DNA of 64,000 bases from Acidobacteriaceae bacterium (GCA_025361625.1 JANYKL010000090.1:32315-96314); one strand, 5' to 3'. Numbered from the stretch's first letter, positions 53,253 through 62,062 are shown. Notes: generated by a model from the sequence alone, not told the origin. Numbers and translations are program-made.

Positions 53253-54275
53253 ATGAGCGTTCGGCCCAGGTCGTTGCTGCCTCGAATCGCCTTGTCTGGC
53301 GCAATTTTACTGAGTGTTGCATTTGCGCAATCTCCGCCTGAAACCGTGACGCCGGCGCCGGCCGCCGGGCCCACGACCACACCAGCGCCCGCTCCTTCTC
53401 CCCACGCTCCGGCGGCTGCGCCAGCCTCGGCGCCTGACGCAACTCCGGCTCCCTCAGCGCCAGCGGCCGATGCTCCCGCCTCCGCAAGCGACGGCAACGA
53501 TGCTGACGCCAACGATGCCAGGCCCGAGACAGTGGTGAACCCGGCCTCGTTGCTGCCAGCGGTTCCCTCGCTGCCTCCCCAAAAGGCCTCTTTGATCGGC
53601 GGCACGGTCGACAAAATGGATCGCGTAAAAGACGAACTCACGATTCGCGTCTTTGGCGGCGGAAAGATGAAAATTGCTTTTGACCCGCGCACCAAAATTC
53701 TGAAGAATGGCGACGCGGCGCTCCCCTCGGACCTGCGACGAGGCGATCACGTTTCTATCGACACCATCCTGAACAGCGGCGCGGTCTTTGCGCGAACGAT
53801 CCGTTTGACTACTTCGATTCCGGGCGAAAGCCAGGGAACGATCATGGCCTATCACGATGCCAGCCATGAACTCGATGTGCGTGATCGCCTTTCGCCTCGC
53901 GTGCTGAAATTGCGCCTCACGCCGCAGACACGCATCCTGGACCAAGGCAAGAATGCCTCGGCCAACCAATTGGCAAGCGGTGCGCTCGTATCCATTCGCT
54001 TCGGACCGCAGCGCGAAGGCCGCAACACAGTCGAGGAAATCACCGTACTGGCGATGCCTGGGCGCAATTTCACATTTGTTGGACACGTTACGAACGTGGA
54101 TTTTCGGCTTGGACTCATCGTCCTCACCTCGTCGACGGATGGGAAGACCTACGAAATTTCCTATGATCCCACCGACACCAAGATCGGTGACACCATGGGC
54201 CAGGCGGCGGATGTGACTGTCGTCGCCCGCTTCGAAGGAAATAGATATGTGGCCCAGAGCGTGAAATCCAACTAG
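53253..54275 (+). CDS. Secreted DUF5666-like protein with Ala/Pro linker
   Basis: A 340-residue exported protein. Signal peptide: LLPRIALSGAILLSVAFAQ. A linker of about 70 residues of Ala/Pro/Thr/Ser is followed by two or three small beta-barrel repeats (GGTVDKMDRVKDELTIRVFG, GTIMAYHDASHELDVRD, GHVTNVDFRLGLIVLTSS), the pattern of DUF5666/OB-like repeats. ATG 53253 is used with GGAG upstream; GTG 53247 is an alternative. Divergent from the secreted TPR gene. Function unknown. Confidence 0.75.
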   Translation: MSVRPRSLLPRIALSGAILLSVAFAQSPPETVTPAPAAGPTTTPAPAPSPHAPAAAPASAPDATPAPSAPAADAPASASDGNDADANDARPETVVNPASLLPAVPSLPPQKASLIGGTVDKMDRVKDELTIRVFGGGKMKIAFDPRTKILKNGDAALPSDLRRGDHVSIDTILNSGAVFARTIRLTTSIPGESQGTIMAYHDASHELDVRDRLSPRVLKLRLTPQTRILDQGKNASANQLASGALVSIRFGPQREGRNTVEEITVLAMPGRNFTFVGHVTNVDFRLGLIVLTSSTDGKTYEISYDPTDTKIGDTMGQAADVTVVARFEGNRYVAQSVKSN

Positions 54276-54438
54276 CAAGCCGTACTCTCATCCGCTCCAG
54301 AACAGTCACTGCAGGAAAAAGCCGGGGGATCTTCCCCCGAATTAGGTATCGGCGGGAACCTTGAGATTGAGCACGATGATCGTGGAATCATCCGCGATAC
54401 GCCGTAGCCCCCAGCGTTCCAGTTGAATCGGAGTTGGT

Positions 54439-55488
54439 TTATGCAGTTCGCGGCGGATTGAGCACCGGACACCGAGCCCAGTGGCCAGAACTGATTTCTA
54501 CCAGCGCCGGAAAGTCGCTGGCGCAGGTGGGCACGCGGAAGGAACATCGCGGCTCGAATCGACACCCGGACGGCAGACTGCTGATCGACGGCACGGTACC
54601 TTCGATGGTTGCGAGCGGCTTACTTCGATCGGTGTTCAGCGTCGGGATGGCGCGCAACAATCCCTGTGTATAAGGATGGGCCGGCGAGCGGAAAATGTCT
54701 GCCTTAGTTCCGAGTTCGATAAGGCTGCCGGCATACATGACCGCAACGCGGTCTGCAACATGTGAGACAACCGCCAGATCGTGCGAGATAAAGAGCATTG
54801 CCAGCCCGAATTTTTGGCGCAAGTCTTTGAGCAAATCGAGAATTTGCTGCTGGATGGTCACGTCGAGCGCCGTAGTAGGTTCATCGGCGATTAAGAGTTG
54901 AGGGCGATTCACAATCGCCATTGCGATCATGACCCGCTGGCGCATTCCTCCTGAAAGCTGATGCGGAAAGCTTTTCGCCCTCTGCTCCGGTTCACTGATG
55001 GCAACATCCCGCATTCCCTCTACCGCTCGTTTCCACGCTTCTGCTTTCGAGACTCGGTGATGGGCACGCACCGCCTCTGCAATCTGTTCTCCGACACGCA
55101 TCACTGGGTTGAGGGCGGTCATCGGCTCCTGAAAAATCATCGCAATTCGCGAGCCACGTAGTTCTCGCAGTTTGTGGGGAGGAAGTTGGGTGAGACGTGA
55201 GGGTGGTTCGTCGCCGCTCTGAAAGACAATATCTCCACTGACTGACGCGGCTGGAGGTAGCAGGCCCATGAGGGCAAGAGAAGTGATGGATTTTCCCGAG
55301 CCCGACTCTCCGACAAGCCCCAGCACTTCCCCGGCAGCGATGGAAAAGGAAAGACCGCGCACCGCTGCTACGGGCGCGGTCTTCGAGGGTGCGGGCTTCG
55401 ACGACACGGGGCTCGACGACACGGCGCGCCCCGCACGCGATTGCGGAAACTCAATCGTCAGATCGTGAACGTCTAGCAGCGGAGCCAA
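54439..55488 (-). CDS. oppD: Oligopeptide/dipeptide ABC transporter ATP-binding protein (OppD/DppD)
   Basis: A 349-residue ABC ATPase. Walker A GESGSGKS, Q-loop IFQEPMTALNP, signature LSGGMRQR, Walker B LLIADEPTTALD and H-loop ISHDL are complete. The C-terminal oligopeptide-transporter extension has its conserved Cys (RFEPRCSFRVPTCASDFP, WARCPV). An inserted Ser/Pro/Ala-rich loop (about 20-40) near the N-terminus is unusual. No OppA, OppB/C or OppF lies nearby, so it is an orphan ATPase or it serves permeases elsewhere. Confidence 0.9.
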   Translation of the reverse strand: MAPLLDVHDLTIEFPQSRAGRAVSSSPVSSKPAPSKTAPVAAVRGLSFSIAAGEVLGLVGESGSGKSITSLALMGLLPPAASVSGDIVFQSGDEPPSRLTQLPPHKLRELRGSRIAMIFQEPMTALNPVMRVGEQIAEAVRAHHRVSKAEAWKRAVEGMRDVAISEPEQRAKSFPHQLSGGMRQRVMIAMAIVNRPQLLIADEPTTALDVTIQQQILDLLKDLRQKFGLAMLFISHDLAVVSHVADRVAVMYAGSLIELGTKADIFRSPAHPYTQGLLRAIPTLNTDRSKPLATIEGTVPSISSLPSGCRFEPRCSFRVPTCASDFPALVEISSGHWARCPVLNPPRTA

Positions 55489-55508
55489 GATCTGTATGGT
55501 ATCAGCGC

Positions 55509-56084
55509 CTATTTTTTCGGACGTGATTCAGGGGGCACTAACCCAGACAAGCGATAGTAGACGACGAGCTGGCCATAATGCTCTCCGGAATGCTCGATCA
55601 AGCCCCAGCCCATGTCACCGATACGGACCTGTTGGTTGGCGAAGGAATCAACTACCAAGTCACTCAGCCCCTTATCGCCTTTTTTCTGGATAGCGGCCGC
55701 GCCGTCCGCAAACGCTTTCTTTACAAACTCAACCACTGCGGCTTTAGTTTTGTACTGCTCGCGTTTTGGATCTTCTTCCGTGGGCGGCTTCATTCCCATC
55801 ACCGGATTTGTGAAGTAGTAGTTCGTGTTCGCGGCATGCAGCAGTTGTTCGGCAAAGCTCCGCTGAGCCGGAGTGGGTTTAAAATCGTACTTGTCTTCCG
55901 GAAATTCCTCGGCCATCGCGGTGAGCTTGCGGCCAATATCATTCCAGCTCTCAAGCAATGCTTTCGACGGGCTTACCGCCGGCTTCGGTGGGGCGTTTTT
56001 CTTCGCGCTGTCTTGAGCGGTAGCCAACGTGGCGGAAATTGCAACTGCCATCGCCAGCCCGATCATTTGCGTACGCATTCTCAT
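55509..56084 (-). CDS. Secreted DinB-like protein
   Basis: A 191-residue protein of the DinB/YfiT metal-binding four-helix family. The His triad appears as LLHAANTNYYF and LIEHSGEHYGQLVVYYR (HxxxH). Most DinB-like proteins are cytosolic; this one has a signal peptide (QMIGLAMAVAISATLATAQD). ATG 56084 follows GGAGG at ideal spacing. It lies 20 bp after the start of the oppD gene and is on the same strand, so it may share its transcript. Role unknown; thiol or metal chemistry is possible. Confidence 0.82.
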   Translation of the reverse strand: MRMRTQMIGLAMAVAISATLATAQDSAKKNAPPKPAVSPSKALLESWNDIGRKLTAMAEEFPEDKYDFKPTPAQRSFAEQLLHAANTNYYFTNPVMGMKPPTEEDPKREQYKTKAAVVEFVKKAFADGAAAIQKKGDKGLSDLVVDSFANQQVRIGDMGWGLIEHSGEHYGQLVVYYRLSGLVPPESRPKK

Positions 56085-56384
56085 TCTCAATCCTCCAGGC
56101 ATTTTTTTTGCGTAGCGAGCTTACCAGCAAAGCTGGGCTTGCACCAGCAGTGGTTATGAACGTCGCTGCCGAAGATTTTCGCCATCTCCTGCCAGAAAGA
56201 CGATCAACTGAAACACCCCGTTCCGTTGGTGTTCGAAAGAGATGGTCAGGATACAAACTGTATGCCGGGCGCAATTATATTTCCATTAAGGCAGAATATC
56301 GTCTCCTCAAGGGCGCCTTTTCGGCATGGACAATCCCTGCTGCGATTACTAGAATCTGTGGTGCTTACGCGGTCATGAATTCCT
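56085..56384. other. Intergenic region between divergent genes
   Basis: No gene recognised in these 300 bp. It must contain the promoter for the fumarylacetoacetase-family gene and for the DinB-like gene. No clear -35/-10 pair was seen. Confidence 0.3.
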
Positions 56385-57464
56385 ATGAAGCTCGTTACGT
56401 TTGAAAATTCGGCCAGGCAATCCCGCACTGGCGCTTTGCTTGGCAGCGAGAGTGGGGCTACGAAAAAGGGTCAGCCTTCAAAAGATCGAATCGTCGACCT
56501 GCACACAGCGTGCGCGCTGTATTTGCGCCACGTTAAAAACGAAGCGATCTTCGATCGTATCGCCGATGCGCTGGTCCCAACCAATATGTTGGCGTTGTTT
56601 CAGGGTGGCGACACCAGCTTGGAGGCGGCCCGGAATGCTTTCGACTACGTTTCAGATCTGAGCGCTGAGAGCCCGGATGGAATGGTCCTGGGACCGGGCG
56701 GTGAGGCGGCGGTCTACGCACTCGGCGACGTGCGGCTCAAAGCCCCCATAGTCCCTAAAAAGTTTTTTCACACCGCGGGCAATTTTCGTGAGCATCACGA
56801 AGAGGCGACTAAGGCTGCCTTCTCGCATCCAGTCATGCCTTGGATTGTCTTTTTTCAGAATACCGACGCCATCATTGGACCCGATGAACCGGTGATTTAT
56901 CCCGAGCACCTCACGCAAGAGCTCGATTACGAATTGGAATTGGCGGTCGTCCTGAAAAAAGGGGGCAAGTATTTAACGCCAGATGAGGCATCAAGCCACA
57001 TCGGCGGGTACGTAATCTTTAATGACATCACGGCGCGCGACATTCAGCGCCGCGAGATGAAGTCGGGTGTATTCAGCTTCTGTAAGGGGATCGACACCTT
57101 CTGCCCGCTTGGTCCCTGGATCGTGACCGCGGATGAGATTCCTGATGCTCACAACCTGGCAATGGAACTGCGCGTCAATGGCGAGGCGCGCCAGCGCTCG
57201 CACTCCAGCAAGATGTCGGTCAAAATTCCCGAAATTTTGTCGCACTACTCTCCGATGGGCTACAGCGCCGGAGATGTCGTTTCGACCGGCACGGTTTCCG
57301 GAGTCGCTGCGTTTTCCCCGGATCCCAAAGCCTGGTACCTGAAGTCCGGAGACGTAATGGAGTGTGAGATCGAAAAAATCGGAGTGTTGCGAAATCCCGT
57401 CATCTCGTGGCAACAAGCTTATGGCAAGAAAGCCGGCATCTCGGTTGCGCAGGTGACTAAATAG
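56385..57464 (+). CDS. Fumarylacetoacetate hydrolase (FAH) family protein
   Basis: A 359-residue enzyme of the FAH superfamily, which hydrolyses, decarboxylates or isomerises beta-dicarbonyl substrates using a divalent metal. Metal site and family phrases: KFFHTAGNFREHHEE, TQELDYELELAVVLKKGG (ExE), GYVIFNDITARDIQRRE (Asp), then FCPLGPWIV and STGTVSGVAAF. The N-terminal ~100 residues form the extra domain of longer FAH members. It precedes a LeuA/NifV-like synthase by 82 bp on the same strand and probably shares a pathway with it. Confidence 0.88.
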   Translation: MKLVTFENSARQSRTGALLGSESGATKKGQPSKDRIVDLHTACALYLRHVKNEAIFDRIADALVPTNMLALFQGGDTSLEAARNAFDYVSDLSAESPDGMVLGPGGEAAVYALGDVRLKAPIVPKKFFHTAGNFREHHEEATKAAFSHPVMPWIVFFQNTDAIIGPDEPVIYPEHLTQELDYELELAVVLKKGGKYLTPDEASSHIGGYVIFNDITARDIQRREMKSGVFSFCKGIDTFCPLGPWIVTADEIPDAHNLAMELRVNGEARQRSHSSKMSVKIPEILSHYSPMGYSAGDVVSTGTVSGVAAFSPDPKAWYLKSGDVMECEIEKIGVLRNPVISWQQAYGKKAGISVAQVTK

Positions 57465-57546
57465 AAGATTTGCAACTTGGTAACTTGAAACTTGTGATTG
57501 CAATTTTTGACATTAACTCACTTTCGATTTTCACTACCTATTCTCT

Positions 57547-58758
57547 ATGGCCATGACCCCTGATTCCAAAATCTGGGTAAGCGAACTCAACTCCCGGCCG
57601 GAGATACGATCCATGTATCCAAAAACGCCGGTTCGCTTTTATGACACGACGCTTCGCGACGGCGAACAGACCGTCGGAGTTGTCCTCTCGCCGCAGCAAA
57701 AGGTAGACATCGCGCACCAGCTTGACGCTCTCGGGGTGAGCCGGATCGAAGCGGGATTTCCGCGCGTCTCCGCCGAAGATGCTCAAGCCATTCAGATGAT
57801 GCAGAAAGCCGGGATCAAGGGTGAATTGTGGGGATTCTCGCGGGCCGTCAAAGCGGATATTGAAGAGCTGGTGCGGCTGAATCTTCGTTACTCGGTGATT
57901 GAGGCTCCCGTTAGTGAAATCAAGCTGAAGGCTTACGGCATGGGCCGCGAAGAGGTGCTGAAGCGGATTCGGGACGCCATTTCGACGGCTGCGGCCGCGG
58001 GCACTACGGTTGCGTTCTTTCCCGTCGATTCCACCCGCGCTGACCTAGACTTCTTAAAGACTGTCTACCAAACCGCTCTCGACGCTGGAGCGAAAGAAGT
58101 CGTTTTGGTTGATACCATCGGCGCCTGCGGACCGGAGGCGGTGGAATACCTGACACGCCAAGTGGTGGAGTGGGTCGGTTCGGATGTGCCCGTCCACTTC
58201 CACGGCCACAATGATTTTGGATTAGCCACGGCCTGCGCGCTCGCCGCCGTTCGCGGTGGCGCAACCTGGATTCAAGGAACGATTAATGGTATGGGCGAGA
58301 GAGCCGGAAATGCCGACATCTCAGAGATCGCGCTGGCACTGCACTGTCTGTATGACGTACCCGTGGAGCTGAATCTTGAGAAGGCACGTGAGGTATCGAA
58401 GGCAGTGAGCGAGGCTGCAGGCTATTCTCTCGACGCTTGGCGCCCGCTCGTCGGGCAAAACCTGTTCATGCGGGAAAGCGGAGCTGTCGCTAGCCAATTC
58501 CACATTCCCGAAGCGATCGAGCCTTATTCGTCGGAGATAGTTCGGGCAGAGCGGCGAATCGTCCTCGGGAAAAAAAGTGGCTTAGACAGCATCGATCTAA
58601 AATGCCGTGAACTCGGTATTACTCTTAGTGCCGAGCATCGAACTGCGGTGCTGGTTGCCGTCAAACAAAGCGCTGTAAGGCAGGCGGCTAGCGGCAAGCC
58701 GGGTCTCGTCAGCGACGAGCAATTCCGGCGTATCGTGACCGAAACTCGATCCGGTTGA
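57547..58758 (+). CDS. Alpha-isopropylmalate/homocitrate synthase family enzyme
   Basis: A 403-residue acyltransferase of the HMGL-like family, which condenses acetyl-CoA with a 2-oxo acid. The signature RFYDTTLRDGEQTVG starts at about residue 30; the metal-binding HFHGHND and AGNADISEIALALH follow. Length fits the NifV/homocitrate or homoaconitate type without the long C-terminal regulatory domain of LeuA. The partner gene encodes a FAH-family enzyme, so an aliphatic acid pathway is plausible; substrate specificity cannot be told. Start ATG 57547, with an alternative ATG 57553. Confidence 0.85.
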   Translation: MAMTPDSKIWVSELNSRPEIRSMYPKTPVRFYDTTLRDGEQTVGVVLSPQQKVDIAHQLDALGVSRIEAGFPRVSAEDAQAIQMMQKAGIKGELWGFSRAVKADIEELVRLNLRYSVIEAPVSEIKLKAYGMGREEVLKRIRDAISTAAAAGTTVAFFPVDSTRADLDFLKTVYQTALDAGAKEVVLVDTIGACGPEAVEYLTRQVVEWVGSDVPVHFHGHNDFGLATACALAAVRGGATWIQGTINGMGERAGNADISEIALALHCLYDVPVELNLEKAREVSKAVSEAAGYSLDAWRPLVGQNLFMRESGAVASQFHIPEAIEPYSSEIVRAERRIVLGKKSGLDSIDLKCRELGITLSAEHRTAVLVAVKQSAVRQAASGKPGLVSDEQFRRIVTETRSG

Positions 58759-59032
58759 GTCGCGCGAATGACTGGCTTCCCGTCGAAAGGCAGGGACCCG
58801 TTTCCAGTCATAATCTCGCAAATACGGTCAGTTTTTTGCCAACTTACTCCCGTAACGCAGCGTTGGTTACTCATAAAGTGCACATCATTGCACCCCCGAT
58901 TCCAGTACTACCCCAGCAAAGAGTATTAACCCCATTCTCCGCAGAGACATACGCGCGCCACTCCAAATGGTTTCAAGTGTGCACAGTTGAAGCTGCGGCC
59001 CATTATGCAATTGGGCGAGCCGGAGAGAGAAG

Positions 59033-59476
59033 ATGACAGTGATTTATAGCGCCGACAGCGACACTGAGCGAAATACAAAAAGACCTGTGGCTGTTCTGCC
59101 GCTGCTGGTAATTCTGTTTATCGTCTCCTACGGCATTTTGACCATGTTGGTATTTGAACAAGGCCAGACCATCGAGTCGCAGCGCGGCTTGATCCGCGAA
59201 ATGTTGAAGGACAGCACGCAGCTGGCATCGATGAAGGGCAAACTGACCCGCGAGGAAGCAGCCCGCCAGCAGGACGAAGCTTCCGCTCCGGGCGACGGTG
59301 TCAAAGCGGGAGCCTCTTCATCGCAAAGGAAGGACCCTGACGCCAAGGGGACGACCTTAAAGGAATCTGATAAAGAAGGAAGGAAATCCGGTAAAGCGAC
59401 TCGTTCGACGCATCAGTTGCCGACCAAGCCGCAAGCTGACTTGGAAGACGTGCGTCGCGCGACCCAGGTTATTTAG
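59033..59476 (+). CDS. Single-pass membrane protein with charged tail
   Basis: A 147-residue protein. One membrane helix (about 20-41: VAVLPLLVILFIVSYGILTML) with a short polar N-terminus, followed by a helical, charged C-terminal part (FEQGQTIESQRGLIREML, GKLTREEAARQQ). Family not recognised. It is preceded by 274 bp with no gene. Function unknown. Confidence 0.6.
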   Translation: MTVIYSADSDTERNTKRPVAVLPLLVILFIVSYGILTMLVFEQGQTIESQRGLIREMLKDSTQLASMKGKLTREEAARQQDEASAPGDGVKAGASSSQRKDPDAKGTTLKESDKEGRKSGKATRSTHQLPTKPQADLEDVRRATQVI

Positions 59477-59619
59477 ATCCTCCAGCCGATTTGCTGGTTC
59501 AAAGGTGGGTGCCAGCGGGATCACACCAGATAACAAGGCTTGAGATAGCAAAACTAAGTTGTAGAGCACAAAGTGGCTCCGTAGCAGCCGAGTACGCTAC
59601 TAATAGAAAGAGACCCTAA

Positions 59620-59868
59620 ATGAACGCCCTGGCCCTAGCCTTGGTTCTTTCGCTACCCATTCCAAAACTGGTCACACCCGCGCAACTTGCCCCGGCTCCG
59701 GTCCAGCAAGCGGCCAAGCCCAAGGGCGGCAAATGGTATTTTGCCCAAACCGGGCACGCGGTTTATTGCTACGGCCCGGTCATGACGATGCCACAAGGGC
59801 AAGGGGGCCTGTTACGGGTTGCAACTTTTTGCCGCGGCGACCAGACGATGGTGCCGCTCAAAGATTGA
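59620..59868 (+). CDS. Small secreted protein (82 aa)
   Basis: An 82-residue protein with a hydrophobic N-terminus (NALALALVLSLPIPKLV) and a Cys-containing domain (KWYFAQTGHAVYCYGP, GLLRVATFCRGDQ). Two Cys may pair. Nothing else is recognised. The start codon is ATG 59620, preceded by a weak GAGA. Confidence 0.5.
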   Translation: MNALALALVLSLPIPKLVTPAQLAPAPVQQAAKPKGGKWYFAQTGHAVYCYGPVMTMPQGQGGLLRVATFCRGDQTMVPLKD

Positions 59869-60106
59869 CCGCCAAAAAACCTTGCTTAGGGAGACGGCCA
59901 CGATCCAATCAGGCGGCGGTGGCCCTGAATATAAAACCTGCGAGGGGCCGCGGTCGAGCTATCGCTCTCCCAAAATTAATAATTCTCTGTCTTGACAATC
60001 GGATCGTTTCACGCTGAGAATGGCTGGACGATTTTCGGGCTGGTTTGAGATTCCCACCAGATTCGAAACTTCAGCTTCCCAAATTCCCCCAAGAAACGGA
60101 AAATTA

Positions 60107-61222
60107 ATGAATCGACGTCTGCCCGCAGCCGCGTTGGTCGTATTGACCCTCGCAACTCTCACCTTCGCCCAGGACGTGAAACGTCCTGACATTCTCGGCG
60201 CAAAACGACTCTATAAGACCCTGCCGAACGATCGCCACGTTGCACCGCAATCCGCGGGAGCGGGCCTTGCCGGCTCGACCCTTACCCAATGGAACGGTAC
60301 CTTTAGCGACCTCACGAAAAAGAAGGTCACCTACACGATGGTTGGGACAAATCCCGCCACCTCGAACGTCTCGACGACCGTGCCGGTTTACATCATCCCC
60401 ATCAAGATGGTGTACCCAGTTACTAACGGCAATCACACCTTCAGCGCGGTCACGTCTAAGGCCACGAATGGAAAGACGATCGTCAACAACATCATCGCCT
60501 CTCCGCTGTTCGACAAATCGTTGAATTTCACCCAAGGCGGGACTAACCTCGGCACTACCCAGTACATCGATGCCTTCCAGCGGGGCAACTTCTGGCAGTA
60601 CGTCCACACCCATACTGGCTATCACGTGCTTTTGGGTACTCCGGTCGTTTTACCGGAACAAACCATTACAGTTCCGGCTGCGCTCGGCGGAGTTTTCAAC
60701 AATCCCTTCGGCAGTGGAATTATCGGCACCTACGACATCAATGCCTTCGATGCCAAGTTGCAAACCATCATGCTGCGCTTTTCACAGCTTAACCCGGGTG
60801 TGCTTCCGCTATTCGTCAGCTATGACATCTACCTGACGCAGGGTGGAGGATGCTGCATCGGTGGTTACCACAGCGCCAACGGTGCACAGCCCGGTGGCCA
60901 GACCTACTCTTACTCCACCTATGACGGAGACAGCGGAACCTTCTCGCAAGATGTCTCCGCCATCTCTCACGAAATCGGCGAGTGGATGGATGACCCCTTC
61001 GTTGATAACAATGTGAACTGCACCGATAACAGCGTTCTGGAAGTTGGCGATCCGATCGAAGGCAATGCAAACTACGGGGACTTCGCCTACACCCACAACG
61101 GCTTCACTTACAACCTGCAATCGCTCGTATTCCTCGGGTACTTTGGAGCTCCGAAGAGTACCTCCGTGCATAGTTGGCTGTCCTTCCAACATGACCAGAC
61201 AACGGTCTGCCCGGGACAGTAG
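60107..61222 (+). CDS. Secreted protein with an HEIGEW zincin-like motif
   Basis: A 371-residue exported protein (signal: RRLPAAALVVLTLATLTFAQ). The middle and C-terminal part are beta-rich. Near residue 285 it has SAISHEIGEWMDDPFVDN: His-Glu...Glu-Trp...Asp-Pro, which looks like a metalloprotease-type active site of the HExxE/HExxxxxxD kind, and a cluster GGGCCIGGYH. A zinc peptidase role is an inference. ATG 60107 starts the signal peptide; the frame is open 29 codons upstream. Followed by a strong terminator and tRNA-Arg. Confidence 0.75.
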   Translation: MNRRLPAAALVVLTLATLTFAQDVKRPDILGAKRLYKTLPNDRHVAPQSAGAGLAGSTLTQWNGTFSDLTKKKVTYTMVGTNPATSNVSTTVPVYIIPIKMVYPVTNGNHTFSAVTSKATNGKTIVNNIIASPLFDKSLNFTQGGTNLGTTQYIDAFQRGNFWQYVHTHTGYHVLLGTPVVLPEQTITVPAALGGVFNNPFGSGIIGTYDINAFDAKLQTIMLRFSQLNPGVLPLFVSYDIYLTQGGGCCIGGYHSANGAQPGGQTYSYSTYDGDSGTFSQDVSAISHEIGEWMDDPFVDNNVNCTDNSVLEVGDPIEGNANYGDFAYTHNGFTYNLQSLVFLGYFGAPKSTSVHSWLSFQHDQTTVCPGQ

Positions 61223-61251
61223 CAGTCAGGTCTTACGAAAGAATGGGAAGG

Positions 61252-61283
61252 GCCCGTCCGCCGTCGGGGACGGGCTTATTTTT
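61252..61283 (+). terminator. Rho-independent terminator of the HEIGEW-protein gene
   Basis: gcccgtcc (61252-61259) and ggacgggc (61268-61275) with an 8-base loop, then ttattttt. It lies 30 bp past the stop codon. Confidence 0.9.
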
Positions 61284-61404
61284 GTTCGCCATAGTGTCCA
61301 GTCGGCGCGTGCGTGGGTCTCAGTGGTGGGTGCGACGAAGCGCTGATTGGGATTGGTGGAAGCGACCTAGCCCAACTCGGGTTCCGTGCGGGACTGACGT
61401 AACT

Positions 61405-61410
61405 TATAAT
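61405..61410 (+). promoter_or_regulatory. Perfect -10 box (TATAAT) before tRNA-Arg
   Basis: TATAAT at 61405-61410, 22 bp upstream of the tRNA 5' end. The -35 position (about 61382-61387, ttccgt) is a weak match. Confidence 0.6.
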
Positions 61411-61432
61411 CGCTCTGTAGCAACCTACTCGT

Positions 61433-61509
61433 GGGCCCGTAGCTCAAGCGGATAGAGCATCGGATTTCTAATCCGAGGGTTGCAGGTTCAACTCCTGCCG
61501 GGCCTACCA
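61433..61509 (+). tRNA. tRNA-Arg (anticodon UCU)
   Basis: A 77-nt cloverleaf with encoded CCA: acceptor GGGCCCG/CGGGCCT (first pair G-U), D arm GCTC...GAGC, anticodon stem TCGGA/TCCGA with loop TTTCTAA (TCT at 61467-61469), and T arm GCAGG-TTCAACT-CCTGC. It reads AGA (and AGG by wobble). Confidence 0.95.
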
Positions 61510-61694
61510 GATCTGCCGAGCCATTGCGTGGGCCAAGCCACTTGCGCCACTATACAAACTGCCAGCGTGAGTAAGAAACCAGCCAATTGAGGATGCTGCG
61601 GCCACATTTTTTGCGTCAGCCCAAGTCCGGCGCTCCAGAAGCCGAAGGCGGTCGCAATCACAGTCGCAACCAACGAGATTTTTAGCGTTCTCAT
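61488..61694 (-). CDS. Small membrane protein overlapping tRNA-Arg antisense
   Basis: A 68-residue protein with two hydrophobic helices (KISLVATVIATAFGFWSAGL and LAGFLLTLAVCIVAQVAWP) and a basic C-terminus. Its last seven codons overlap the 3' end of the tRNA-Arg gene on the opposite strand, and its C-terminus reads RSGRPGRS across it. There is no clear Shine-Dalgarno. The hydropathy is convincing, the start and the very end less so. Confidence 0.45.
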   Translation of the reverse strand: MRTLKISLVATVIATAFGFWSAGLGLTQKMWPQHPQLAGFLLTLAVCIVAQVAWPTQWLGRSGRPGRS

Positions 61695-61879
61695 AACGGT
61701 TCAAATGATGATTACGCCCAAGTCCAGGCTTTTGTTCCGTAAATTGTTAGGGAGCGCCGTTTTAACAGGTGCCCGGTCGTCCAAATCTTCAGCGCCACAG
61801 ACGCCCTCGGAGAGGCTAGTAACTCGACCAATGGACCCCCGATTACTTCCGGCGTGACCATTTCGTCCTATAGTAATCG

Positions 61880-62000
61880 CACTTTAGTGCTATTCCAAGA
61901 ACACTAATTAGTACGTAGAGTGACAGTTGAGCAGACTTCGGGGGAGGGCTGTTCGAACGAGCGTCCCAATTCTCTAACGAGTTGGGGCGCTTTCGTTTTT
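61880..62000 (+). ncRNA. Candidate small RNA ending in a terminator
   Basis: A 370-bp gene-free region ends in a strong hairpin: agcgtcccaattc (61960-61972) pairs with gagttggggcgct (61979-61991) over 13 pairs with two G-U, loop tctaac, then ttcgttttt. No coding gene on the plus strand precedes it except tRNA-Arg 450 bp upstream. A TATAGT box at 61869-61874 would start a transcript near 61880, followed by a small hairpin gcact-tt-agtgc. Boundaries and function are guesses. Confidence 0.4.
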
Positions 62001-62062
62001 GGGGCGACAGCGTATTTCTACTTTCCTCGCGACCCAACGCCTTACAAGTCGTTAGCCCCTTC

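Noticed and set aside
53454..54278. A 274-codon minus-strand frame antisense to the DUF5666-like gene
   Set aside because: The plus strand has the signal peptide and the repeat pattern; this frame has neither.
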